Shown: positions 1 to 7,580, counted from the first letter of the stretch. The stretch is DNA of 12,307 bases from Pseudomonadota bacterium (GCA_030271595.1 JARXKO010000017.1:2458-14764), one strand, 5' to 3'. Notes: a model not told the origin generated them from the letters alone. A program made the numbers and translations.

Positions 1-2316
1 GCAGGATTTGTCGGCACGGACGAGCTGGTGGCGCGGCGCCTGCGTAATTACCGGGCCATGCACGAGCTCAACCAAGGCGATTCGAAGAACGCGCTCAAGG
101 AGCTCGACAGGCTCCCGCCGCGCTCGACGCTCCCTGCCGGGAGCGATGCCGCCGGGCAGATGAACATCGACGCTTCGACCGCCAAACGGCTCAATGCGGA
201 CTCGAAGCTGGGCCGCCAGCTCGGCGCCGAATCGGACGAGTTGCTGCCGGCCGAGAAACTCGAGATCCTCGACGCCCAGGCGCTTCAGTTGCGCGGTACG
301 GCGCTGCGGCTGTCAGGGGACATTCCCGCCGCGATCACGGCGCTCAACAGCGCTGACGCCAAGCTTCAGGCGGTGCGCAACGGCACGGTAACCTCCGTAG
401 TGTGGATGCGCGCCCAGATTCTGGGCGATCTGGCGGCAATCGCCGAGGATTCGAAGAACCCGGCCGAGGCGGATCGTCTGTACCGCCAAAGCGTGCTGTT
501 GATCGAGACCGGCTACCCGGGCTCGGCGGCGCTGCTCACGGCCCGCGCCCGGCTGGCCGGTTATCTGGCTCGCAGCGGCCAGTCCGCCCAAGCTGAGGCG
601 ATGTTCCGCGAAATCGTCCATTCACAGCCGGACGCGAGCAATCTCCCGCCCAGTTTTGCCTATGTGCTCCGGCCCTATGTCGATTTGCTGCTCCAGCGCC
701 CGACCGACGCTGCCGCTTTGGCCGAGATCTTTGCCGCCAGCCAGCTGATGGTGCGGCCGGGCCTGGCCCAGACCCAGGCCGTTCTCGCGCGCGAGCTCAG
801 CGGCGGTGGCGACGAAGCCTCGCGCCTGTTTCGCCAGTCGGTGACCTTGAGCCGTCAGGTCGAGCGCAGCCGGGTCGAACTCGCCCGGCTCGAGAGCTTG
901 CCCAAGCCGAACCCCGAGGAATCGACGCGGATGCGGACCGTTCGCGCATCGCTCGCCCAATCGGCCAATGATCAGGTCGCGACCCAATCGGCGCTGGCCG
1001 GCTTCCCCCGCTATCGCGCGGTATCGAGCGACGTCATCCCGCTGTCCGAGATGCAAAAGGTGCTCCATCCGAACGAGGCTTATTATCGCATGGTCGTCGT
1101 TGGCGATGCGATCTACGCAATGATCCTCACACCCGCTTCGGCCGAAGCCAAGAAACTCGATCTCACGGCCAAGCAGCTCGACGATCAGGTCACGTCGCTG
1201 CGCGATACCATTTCGACGATCGAAGATGGCCAGCACAAAACGTACGCATTCGACGTGGCGCTCTCCCATCAAATGTATCAGGAGCTGTTCGCCCCGTTCA
1301 GCGACAAGCTCGCCGGAGTGACGTCGCTGATCGTGGAGCCCGACGGGGCAATGCTGCGGCTTCCGGCCAATCTCCTGGTCATGGATCAGGCTTCGGTCGA
1401 CACTTATGCCAAGCGCTTTGCGGCCGGCGGCGACGCCGCCGAATTCGATTTCCGCGGCATCAACTGGTTCGGGCGCGACCGCGACATCAGCACCTCGGTT
1501 TCGCCCCGGTCATTCGCGCAGCTCCGCGCGACGCCGCCTTCGACCGCGACCCGCGAATATCTGGGGATGGGTCAGAATACGCCGCCGACCCAGGCCAATG
1601 AAGCGATGGTCCCGGCGATTGGCGATCGCGATTGCACCCTCCCCCTGTCGTCGTGGGCGAAGCCGATTTCGGCCAAGGAACTCGAAACCGCGAGCGGGAT
1701 TCTGGGGAAGAACGATCCCGCCAGCGTCAAAGTCATCACCGGCGACCAGTTCACCGACACCGCAATCGAGCAGCGCAGCGACCTCAGCGATTACCGGATC
1801 CTCCATTTCGCGACCCACGGCGTGGTTACCTCGCGCGCCGCCAAATGCCCCGCCCAGCCGGCCTTGCTGACCAGTTTCGGCGGTGCCGGATCGGACGGGC
1901 TTTTGACTTTCCGCGAAATCTTCGACCTCAAGATCGACGCCGATGTCGTTGTCCTTTCGGCCTGCGACACCGCCGGCATGGCGAGCGCCGCGGCGACCGA
2001 GTCGGCCGGCCTTGCGACCGGCGGCGACGTCGCGCTGGATGGACTGGTCCGCGCCTTCGTCGGTGCTGGCGGCCGATTGGTGATTGCCAGCCACTGGCCC
2101 GTTTCCGACGAATATAACGCCACCCAGAGGTTGATCACGGGCCTCTTCTCGGCGGCGGAAGGAGAGCCGATGGCGACCGCTTTGCGCCAGTCGCAGCGCG
2201 CGCTGATGGACGATCCCGACACGTCGCACCCGTTTTACTGGGCGCCATTCGCTCTGGTCGGGGACGGCGAGCGGCCATTGGTTCCGGTCAAGGCGCAGAT
2301 TGCGGCGGCCAAATAG
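1..2316 (+). CDS. TPR-CHAT domain protein (caspase-like peptidase), 5' end outside window
   Basis: The reading frame is open from base 1 to the TAG at 2314-2316 (771 residues). The GTG at 28 is therefore probably not the true start, and the gene begins upstream of the window. The N-terminal part (about bases 250-900) is helical with TPR-like pairs such as AAITALNSADAKL and AEADRLYRQSVLL. The C-terminal half is a CHAT domain (caspase HetF associated with TPRs, peptidase clan CD). It shows SLIVEPDGAMLRLPANLL, the catalytic-His motif HFATHGVV (His at 1816-1818), the catalytic-Cys motif VVLSACDTAG (Cys at 1963-1965), then RAFVGAGGRLVIASHWPV and a final FYWAPFALVGDG. Both dyad residues are present, so it should be an active cysteine peptidase. 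Its substrate is unknown; in this family TPRs usually bind partners. I cannot see whether it carries a signal peptide. The next gene runs toward it, so it is not directly co-transcribed with the downstream + strand operon unless transcription reads through. Confidence 0.93.
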   Translation, partial: AGFVGTDELVARRLRNYRAMHELNQGDSKNALKELDRLPPRSTLPAGSDAAGQMNIDASTAKRLNADSKLGRQLGAESDELLPAEKLEILDAQALQLRGTALRLSGDIPAAITALNSADAKLQAVRNGTVTSVVWMRAQILGDLAAIAEDSKNPAEADRLYRQSVLLIETGYPGSAALLTARARLAGYLARSGQSAQAEAMFREIVHSQPDASNLPPSFAYVLRPYVDLLLQRPTDAAALAEIFAASQLMVRPGLAQTQAVLARELSGGGDEASRLFRQSVTLSRQVERSRVELARLESLPKPNPEESTRMRTVRASLAQSANDQVATQSALAGFPRYRAVSSDVIPLSEMQKVLHPNEAYYRMVVVGDAIYAMILTPASAEAKKLDLTAKQLDDQVTSLRDTISTIEDGQHKTYAFDVALSHQMYQELFAPFSDKLAGVTSLIVEPDGAMLRLPANLLVMDQASVDTYAKRFAAGGDAAEFDFRGINWFGRDRDISTSVSPRSFAQLRATPPSTATREYLGMGQNTPPTQANEAMVPAIGDRDCTLPLSSWAKPISAKELETASGILGKNDPASVKVITGDQFTDTAIEQRSDLSDYRILHFATHGVVTSRAAKCPAQPALLTSFGGAGSDGLLTFREIFDLKIDADVVVLSACDTAGMASAAATESAGLATGGDVALDGLVRAFVGAGGRLVIASHWPVSDEYNATQRLITGLFSAAEGEPMATALRQSQRALMDDPDTSHPFYWAPFALVGDGERPLVPVKAQIAAAK

Positions 2317-2327
2317 AGCAGCGCTGG

Positions 2328-2352
2328 GGTCGCGGGCGACCGTTGGCCTTTT
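2328..2352 (+). terminator. possible weak terminator after the CHAT gene
   Basis: A GC-rich hairpin GGTCG-CGGG-CGACC (2328-2341) lies 12 bases after the CHAT stop codon and is followed by a short CCTTTT run (2347-2352). The stem is only five or six base pairs, and the T-run is short and offset by seven bases, so it is at best a weak intrinsic terminator. The position between convergent genes is right for one. Confidence 0.3.
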
Positions 2353-2391
2353 GAGTGGGGTCGGGGCCCCGGGTTCAGGACAAAGCCGGGA

Positions 2392-2646
2392 TTACTGGCC
2401 CGGATCGCCGCAGCGGCAGCTGGTGACTCGCGCTGTGCGCTTACGTGGTGCCGGCGCGGAAGCAGGCTGAGCTTCAGCCGCCGGATTTTCCGCATTGGGG
2501 AGACGGTCGGCCGAGGCCATGACAACCTCTGCCGGGCGACTATCCTGCTGGCTTGCCGGGTGCACATTGGGCTGGGGCGGCTGAGCAACTGCCATGGTCG
2601 CTGCCGACACGGCTGCCGCTGCAAACATGATCCCACGGACGGTCAT
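2392..2646 (-). CDS. small exported protein with C-terminal CxC motif
   Basis: 84 residues; I do not recognise a family. The N-terminus MTVRGIMFAAAAVSAATMAVAQ is a typical Sec signal peptide with a likely signal peptidase I cut after AVA (residue 21). The mature chain is about 63 residues, rich in Pro, Ala and Gln and probably disordered. It ends in a basic patch (PRKRTAR) followed by SCRCGDPGQ, with Cys77 and Cys79 as the only cysteines. These could bind metal or form a disulfide in the periplasm, which is inference. The start is well supported: ATG at 2646 is preceded by GGAGGAA at five bases' spacing. The gene converges on the CHAT gene and diverges from the repeat-protein operon across 225 bp. 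The signal peptide plus the strong ribosome binding site argue for a real gene despite its length; competing frames on this strand have neither. Confidence 0.7.
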   Translation of the reverse strand: MTVRGIMFAAAAVSAATMAVAQPPQPNVHPASQQDSRPAEVVMASADRLPNAENPAAEAQPASAPAPRKRTARVTSCRCGDPGQ

Positions 2647-2651
2647 CGTAT

Positions 2652-2658
2652 TTCCTCC
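2652..2658 (-). promoter_or_regulatory. Shine-Dalgarno site of the small exported protein gene
   Basis: The minus strand reads GGAGGAA-atacg-ATG. This is the most canonical ribosome binding site in the window and fixes the start of the small gene at 2646. Confidence 0.75.
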
Positions 2659-2694
2659 ACGTTGAGTGTGCAGGAATACGACTCGGCTGCTTTC

Positions 2695-2714
2695 CCAATC
2701 GCTTTCGAAATTGG
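2695..2714. repeat. short inverted repeat CCAAT-N10-ATTGG
   Basis: Five-base arms (2695-2699 and 2710-2714) flank a ten-base centre that contains the palindrome TTTCGAAA (2703-2710). It sits about 50 bp upstream of the small exported gene in the divergent intergenic region, where an operator would be expected. The arms are short enough to occur by chance, so I offer this only as a candidate regulator site. Confidence 0.2.
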
Positions 2715-2812
2715 TTAAAAGGCGCTCAATCGTCCTCGCTAAACGCCGATTAATGACACGTTATTTCCTTTCGACCGCAGTAATTTAAGCCTTTTTCGAG
2801 ATTCTGTGATGT

Positions 2813-2841
2813 TTGACTTTTGTTAAACTTGGGCTCAAAAT
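2813..2841 (+). promoter_or_regulatory. putative sigma-70 promoter of the repeat-protein operon
   Basis: TTGACT (2813-2818) and CAAAAT (2836-2841) are separated by exactly 17 bases. They match the -35 consensus at 5/6 and the -10 consensus at 4/6. The element lies in the most AT-rich part of the window and would start transcription near 2848, giving a leader of about 24 bases before the ATG at 2872. The rest of the intergenic region (2647-2812) shows no other convincing promoter. Confidence 0.5.
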
Positions 2842-2859
2842 TCCGGCCTTCAACCTTCT

Positions 2860-2864
2860 GGGGG
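2860..2864 (+). promoter_or_regulatory. G-run Shine-Dalgarno of the repeat-protein gene
   Basis: GGGGG followed by seven bases and the ATG at 2872. It supports this start over the ATG at 2820, which lies in another frame. It resembles the G-run sites ahead of the next two genes in the operon. Confidence 0.6.
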
Positions 2865-2871
2865 ATGAATC

Positions 2872-4392
2872 ATGGCTACGGCTGTTTCAAACAAACGAAA
2901 AATGTACATGACGACCGCGGGCGTGCTCGCGGTCGGGGTCGCCGCTTACGGTCTGGGCAGGGTCTACCCGCCGATGGGGCCAAGCGCCGGCACGATCGGA
3001 CCCGCCGAGCGCTATGTCTCGAGCCAGGTCGGCGAAGGTGATGTCACCCTTGGCGACACCGCTGTTCCCGAGCTGATGCAGACCGATGCGTTCGAGCTGA
3101 TGACCAAGGACCCGAGTTTCAGGGCACTTGCCGCAAGCCCGGGCTTCCAGGCCCTGGCCGGACAGCCGCAGGTCATGGCGGCGCTGATGGCCAATCCCAA
3201 GGCTTTCGCAGCGCTCGCGGCCAATCCGTCGGCATTCGCCGGCCTCGCCAGTTCGGCCCACAACCTCGCGGCGCTCGCGCCCGCGGCGCGGCAAAACAGT
3301 GCCCAGGTAATGTCGGCCGTCGCGAGCCATTCAGCAGCGCTGCAAGCGCTTGCAGGCCATCCACAGGCGCTGGCCGCGATTGCCGCCAATCCGTCGGCCT
3401 TTTCCAGCGCCGCCGCGATCCAGGCATCGGCCGCCAGTTCGGCTGCGCTCGCCGGTCTCGCCAATGACGCTTCGGCGATGAAGGCGCTCAACGCCGACCC
3501 GCAGGCGTTCAGCGCGCTCGCTGCCAACGCCGCCGCGTTCAAGGCACTCTCCGGCCAGCCGCAAGCGCTCGCAGCGGCGGTCAACAGCGCCGCGGCCGCT
3601 GCCCATTACTTCCAGTCGGCAGGCGTGTCGCAACAGGCACTGGCCTCGATCGCGCGCAATGCCAATGCGTTCAGCGCGCTCGCTGGTCAGCCCAAGGCAC
3701 TGCAGGCGATCGCCGCTCACTCCAACGCTTTTGCAGCGCTTGCTTCGCATCCTGCGGCGTTGGCTGCGATTATGAGCAATGCCTCGGCGTTCGGCAGCTT
3801 CGCCAATAACGCCAATGCCTTCCGCGATGCGGCTTCGAAAGCGGCGGCCAATGCCCAGATGGCGCACAATGCCTCGGCGTTCCAGCAACTGGCGAGCGAC
3901 AATGCGGCGATGAAGGCGCTGTCCGCCGACCCGCGGGTATTTTCGGCCATGAATGCCAATGCCGCGGCCTTCGCCGGGCTCGCAAGCAACGCCCGGCTGC
4001 TCAACCCGCAGGCGCTTGCGGCGATCGGCAACAATGCGTCGGCTTTCTCCAGCATGTCGGCCAATGCCGCGCAGCTGAGCGCCGCGGCGCATGCGCTACA
4101 GGCGTTCGACGCCCACTCGCTGGCGGCTTCGGCAGCGGCCGCGGGCCAGCTCAACGCCGCCTCGATGCAGGCGGTGATGGCCAACCCGCAGGCGTTTTCG
4201 GCGATGATGGCCAATCCAAGCGCGTTTGCGGCAATCAGCAGCCGCTCCGCGGCACTGGCGGCGCTGGCTTCGAATGCGAAGGCGTTCGCGGCCTTGGCGG
4301 CACAGCCGAACATGGCGGCATTGATGGCCAATCCGAACTTTGCGTCGGCGCTGAGCCAGTCGGGGATGGCATCGGGGTCACACGCAGACTGA
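2872..4392 (+). CDS. membrane-anchored or exported alanine-rich decapeptide-repeat protein
   Basis: 506 residues; I do not recognise a family. A basic start (NKRK, residues 7-10) precedes a hydrophobic stretch at about residues 12-29, which acts as a signal anchor or an uncleaved signal peptide. A non-repetitive spacer follows to about residue 71. From residue 72 to about 494 the chain is roughly 35 degenerate copies of a ten-residue unit, approximately A-[F/L]-x-A-[L/I/M]-A-x-[N/H/Q]-[P/A]-x, for example AFAALAANPS, AFKALSGQPQ and AFSAMMANPS. By my count 171 residues (34%) are alanine; there is no Cys or Trp, and few charged residues in the repeats. The pattern suggests short amphipathic helices broken at N-P turns, stacked as a solenoid or fibre. 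It is the first gene of an operon with an outer-membrane-type metalloprotease 26 bp downstream and a PrsW protease after that. It could be structural, an adhesin or matrix protein, or a protease substrate; the function is unknown. The sequence is not simple low-complexity slippage: the repeats vary at the DNA level while the reading frame is kept. Confidence 0.85.
   Translation: MATAVSNKRKMYMTTAGVLAVGVAAYGLGRVYPPMGPSAGTIGPAERYVSSQVGEGDVTLGDTAVPELMQTDAFELMTKDPSFRALAASPGFQALAGQPQVMAALMANPKAFAALAANPSAFAGLASSAHNLAALAPAARQNSAQVMSAVASHSAALQALAGHPQALAAIAANPSAFSSAAAIQASAASSAALAGLANDASAMKALNADPQAFSALAANAAAFKALSGQPQALAAAVNSAAAAAHYFQSAGVSQQALASIARNANAFSALAGQPKALQAIAAHSNAFAALASHPAALAAIMSNASAFGSFANNANAFRDAASKAAANAQMAHNASAFQQLASDNAAMKALSADPRVFSAMNANAAAFAGLASNARLLNPQALAAIGNNASAFSSMSANAAQLSAAAHALQAFDAHSLAASAAAAGQLNAASMQAVMANPQAFSAMMANPSAFAAISSRSAALAALASNAKAFAALAAQPNMAALMANPNFASALSQSGMASGSHAD
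3085..4353 (+). repeat. coding tandem array of about 35 diverged 30-bp units
   Basis: Each unit encodes about ten residues, with Phe or Leu at position 2 and Asn-Pro, His-Pro, Gln-Pro or Asn-Ala at positions 8-9. The register is regular over long stretches (for example residues 92-132). It is interrupted by insertions of about five to fourteen residues, near residues 137-150, 176-190, 236-250, 325-338, 372-378 and 401-430. Individual units have diverged in nucleotide sequence, pointing to an old expansion held by selection at the protein level. Confidence 0.8.
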
Positions 4393-4403
4393 GCGTTTAA
4401 TCC

Positions 4404-4409
4404 GGGGGG
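4404..4409 (+). promoter_or_regulatory. G-run Shine-Dalgarno of the metallopeptidase gene
   Basis: GGGGGG nine bases before the ATG at 4419, inside the 26-bp gap after the repeat-protein stop. There is no room for a separate promoter, which supports co-transcription. Confidence 0.6.
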
Positions 4410-4418
4410 CAGTTGTAA

Positions 4419-7400
4419 ATGCGTTTGGAGTCTGGCGGGCGCGAGTTCGTCCATGTGATGCTCGCGCTCGTCCTGGCCACCTGCGCCGGGCCTGCGCTCG
4501 CCCAGGCTCAGTCGGGTCAGCCCGAACCGCCGCCCCCGCCTCCTGCTGATACCACCACCCAGGTCGAACATCCCGATGCGGTGCCGCCGCCCCCGGCCGA
4601 CACCCCGCCGGCCGAACCGGTTGTCGCTGCGCCGACCCAGCCCAATGCGCCCGAGCCGACGACGGCGGAACAGAAGACCCCCGATCATGTCCCCGCCGAC
4701 GCCTCCGGCTTCCATCTTTCGACGCTCGAGACAAAACACCTCACCTTGCTCTACATCGATCCGGCGCAGACCTATCTGACGCCGTATCTCGGCCGGGCAT
4801 TCGAGAACGCGCTGGCCTTCCACATGAAGGAATTCCACTGGCAGCCGTGGGAAGCGACGACGGTCCTGCTCAAGGACTTCGGCGATTACGGCAATGCCGC
4901 GGCGCTGGCCTCGCCAAGCAACATGGTGCTGCTCGATGTCGCGCCCTTGTCGCTGTCGATGGAGACCTTTTCCCCGGGCGAGCGCTTCTTCACCTTGACC
5001 AACCACGAGCTCGCCCATGTCGCTGCGATCGACGTGTGGGACAAACGCGACGCGTTCTGGCGCCATATTCTCGGCGGCAAGCCGGTGCCGCTTCAAAAGC
5101 ACCCTGAATCGATCCTCTACAATTTCCTCACCTCGCCCCGGAACCTCAGCCCGCGCTGGTACATGGAAGGCAGCGCGGTGTTCTTCGAAACCTGGATGGC
5201 TGGCGGCCTTGGCCGGGCTCAGGGCGGCTATGACGAAATGGTGTGGCGGGCGAAGGTCCGCGACAATGCGCGCATCTTCTCGCCGCTCGGCCTCGAAAGC
5301 GAAGGCACGTCGATCGATTTCCAGGTCGGCGCCAATTCGTACCTCTACGGCACCCGCTTCTTCTCTTATCTGGCGTTGACCTACGGACCCGAACGGACCG
5401 TCGAGTGGCTTCGCCGGTCGGAGGATTCGAAGGCCTTCTACGCCAGTCAATTCAAGCATGTGTTCGGCATGCCGCTGGATTCGGCGTGGAACGACTGGAT
5501 CGCGTTCGAGCGCAAGTTCCAGAAGGACAATCTGGCCGCGATCGCGCGCTATCCTCTTACGGACGTCCAGCATTTGTCGCCGCGCGGACTGGGCTCGATG
5601 TCACGCGGCTATGTCGATGACAAAACCAACAGCCTGGTTGCCGCTTTCCGCTATCCCGGCCGGATCGGTTTCCTCGGCAAGATGGACCTTGGCAGCGGCA
5701 AGGTCACCCCCCTGACCGACCTCGACGGCATGATGCTCTACAAGGTCACCAGCCTGGCGTTCGACCCGGCCACCCGGACCGCCTTCTATACCAATCAGAA
5801 TTACGCCTATCGCGACCTCAACGCGATCAACGTCGATACCGGCAAGAAGCAGCGTTTGCTGACCGACGCCCGGATCGGCGACCTCGCCTTCAACCACGCC
5901 GACAACAGCCTGTGGGGCATTCGCCATCAAAACGGGTTTGTCACTTTGGTGCGAATCCCCGCGCCCTATACGGAATTCAACCAGATCAAGACCTTTCGCT
6001 ATGGCGAGATCATCTTCGACCTCGACATCTCGCCCGACGGCAATCTCGTCGCCGCATCCTATGGCACCGTCGATGGCAAGCAATCGGTCAAGGTATGGAA
6101 GCGCGAGGACCTCGAGCAGGGCAATGCCGAGGAGCCGATCGCGACCTTGTCGTTGCCGCCCTCGGTGCCGGAGAATTTCACCTTCACCCCCGACGGCAAG
6201 GCGCTGCTCGGCAACAGCTATTACACCGGCGTCTCGAACGTTTTCCGCTTCGATATCGCAAGCGGCAAATATGACGTCCTGACCAATGCCGCGACCGGCT
6301 TCTTCCGGCCGCAATTGCGGCCCGACGGTTCGCTTCTGGTCTATGATTATACCGGCGAGGGCTTCAACCCGTCGCTCATCAAGCCCGAAGTGCGCCAGGA
6401 TCTGGCCAACGTCCGGTTCCTCGGCAATGAAGTGGTCAAGGCCCGCCCCGAGCTCAAGGCCTGGGGCATTGGCTCCCCGGCCAAAGTGCCGCTCGATCAG
6501 CTCGTCACCGCTCGGAGCACCTATGAGCCGCTCGAGCGGATGCGCTTCGATGCCCATTATCCGATCGTCTCGGGATATGCCCGGTCGCCCGCCCCGGGCT
6601 ATTATTTCCACATCGCCGACCCGCTCCAGTTCCGCCAGTTCAGCGCCACCGTCTCGGTCTCGCCCTTCGGCCATTTGAAGACGAGCGAGCGCTTCCACCT
6701 CAATGTCGAATATCAGACCCCGAACTGGAAGCTCAATTACTGGCATAACCTGGCCGACGTTTACGACCTGGCTGGTCCCGTGCTGCGCAGCCGCAAGGGC
6801 GATGCTTTCATCATCAGCTATAACAAGCCCGTAATCTACGATCCGCCGCGGCAGCTCGAACTGTTCGGTTCGGCAGCGGCCTATTTCGGGCTCAACCAGC
6901 TGCCCGGCGCCCAGAACATCCTCAGCCCCAAGCAACTGACCTCGGGCGAAATCGGGCTGCGCTATACCAATACCACCAAGGCGCTGGGCGGGGTCGATCA
7001 CGAAAAAGGCGTGGCTGGCCGGCTCGTCTTCGGCACCGACGAGGCGCAGGGCAAATTCTACCCCAAGCTTTATGGCGGCTTCGACATTGGAACGGCGCTT
7101 CCGTGGAGCAATAGCTCGGCCTGGCTATATGGCCATGCGGGCACCGTCGGGGGACCTCGGCTAAGCCCGCTCGCAGCTTATTATTTCGGATCATTTCGAA
7201 ACAATTACGTCGATGACCGGAGTGAGAAGCGCTACCGCGAAATGGAGAGCTTGCCGGGCTTCGGGATCGACGAGATTGCGGCGCGGCGCTTCGCCAAATT
7301 GACCGGGGAGATCAACCTGCCACCGGTCCGTTTCGCCGAGCTCGGGACCGCCGCTTTCTACATGAATTATATCCGCCCGGCGGTGTTCGCCGGGGCCATG

Positions 7401-7577
7401 GTGACCCAGGCACCGGACGGGTCAAATCACCGCTACGAAGATGTCGGAGCCCAGCTCGACCTCAATTTTACCGTCGCGCTGCGCCTGCCGATGATCTTTT
7501 CGGTGGGGCTGGCGAGCGGTTGGCAGGATGGCCATTACAGCAAGACCGAATGGCTCGCTTCGCTGAAGATCCTGTGA
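4419..7577 (+). CDS. exported metallopeptidase / beta-propeller / outer-membrane barrel fusion
   Basis: 1052 residues. A Sec signal peptide (hydrophobic FVHVMLALVLA at 10-20, likely cut after PALA or AQA near 28-30) is followed by a proline-rich linker (about 34-92). The peptidase region (about 98-370) has the gluzincin signature NHELAHV with His196, Glu197 and His200, and RWYMEGSAVFFE with Glu250 as the probable third zinc ligand. This is the arrangement of peptidase-MA-like proteins. Residues about 380-660 carry TolB/PD40-like propeller blades (DLDISPDGNLVAASYG, FTFTPDGKALLGNSYY, QLRPDGSLLVYDY). The last ~350 residues alternate polar and aromatic or hydrophobic strands with Gly and Tyr (GEIGLRYTNTT, KLYGGFDIG, WLYGHAGTVGG) and look like an outer-membrane beta-barrel related to surface-antigen/Omp85-type barrels. 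The chain ends in Leu rather than the common aromatic. The likely picture is a barrel in the outer membrane with the propeller and protease in the periplasm. It is the second gene of the operon and may process or export the repeat protein, which is inference. Confidence 0.88.
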   Translation: MRLESGGREFVHVMLALVLATCAGPALAQAQSGQPEPPPPPPADTTTQVEHPDAVPPPPADTPPAEPVVAAPTQPNAPEPTTAEQKTPDHVPADASGFHLSTLETKHLTLLYIDPAQTYLTPYLGRAFENALAFHMKEFHWQPWEATTVLLKDFGDYGNAAALASPSNMVLLDVAPLSLSMETFSPGERFFTLTNHELAHVAAIDVWDKRDAFWRHILGGKPVPLQKHPESILYNFLTSPRNLSPRWYMEGSAVFFETWMAGGLGRAQGGYDEMVWRAKVRDNARIFSPLGLESEGTSIDFQVGANSYLYGTRFFSYLALTYGPERTVEWLRRSEDSKAFYASQFKHVFGMPLDSAWNDWIAFERKFQKDNLAAIARYPLTDVQHLSPRGLGSMSRGYVDDKTNSLVAAFRYPGRIGFLGKMDLGSGKVTPLTDLDGMMLYKVTSLAFDPATRTAFYTNQNYAYRDLNAINVDTGKKQRLLTDARIGDLAFNHADNSLWGIRHQNGFVTLVRIPAPYTEFNQIKTFRYGEIIFDLDISPDGNLVAASYGTVDGKQSVKVWKREDLEQGNAEEPIATLSLPPSVPENFTFTPDGKALLGNSYYTGVSNVFRFDIASGKYDVLTNAATGFFRPQLRPDGSLLVYDYTGEGFNPSLIKPEVRQDLANVRFLGNEVVKARPELKAWGIGSPAKVPLDQLVTARSTYEPLERMRFDAHYPIVSGYARSPAPGYYFHIADPLQFRQFSATVSVSPFGHLKTSERFHLNVEYQTPNWKLNYWHNLADVYDLAGPVLRSRKGDAFIISYNKPVIYDPPRQLELFGSAAAYFGLNQLPGAQNILSPKQLTSGEIGLRYTNTTKALGGVDHEKGVAGRLVFGTDEAQGKFYPKLYGGFDIGTALPWSNSSAWLYGHAGTVGGPRLSPLAAYYFGSFRNNYVDDRSEKRYREMESLPGFGIDEIAARRFAKLTGEINLPPVRFAELGTAAFYMNYIRPAVFAGAMVTQAPDGSNHRYEDVGAQLDLNFTVALRLPMIFSVGLASGWQDGHYSKTEWLASLKIL

Positions 7578-7580
7578 AAC

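Noticed and set aside
2362..2390. Palindrome CGGGGCCCCG and a CCCGG...CCGGG stem in the convergent gap
   Set aside because: Short GC palindromes are expected at this base composition; there is a 13-base loop and no T-run in either direction.
2235..2636. A 133-codon minus-strand frame overlapping the end of the CHAT gene and the small exported gene
   Set aside because: Its composition is low-complexity Arg/Ser/Pro, it has no signal peptide or ribosome site, and it overlaps a better supported small gene in another frame.
2742..2768. A GGAAA...CGTT pair on the minus strand resembling an EcfG general-stress promoter ahead of the small gene
   Set aside because: The -35 lacks the C of GGAAC and the spacer is 18 rather than 16-17 bases, so the match is too weak to annotate.
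2872..4392. Phase-variable or slippage-type simple repeat
   Set aside because: The units differ in nucleotide sequence and there are no long identical tandem copies or homopolymer tracts, so frequent slippage is unlikely.
4419..4490. Possible lipoprotein signal at LATC in the metallopeptidase N-terminus
   Set aside because: The residue before Cys is Thr, not Gly, Ala or Ser, and a normal signal peptidase I site (PALA/AQA) follows within a few residues.
3717..5573. A 618-codon open frame on the minus strand across the repeat protein and the metallopeptidase genes
   Set aside because: It is a by-product of high GC and biased codon use in the opposite strand. It spans two unrelated genes, shows no family motif, and its Ala-rich part mirrors the GCN codons of the repeat array.
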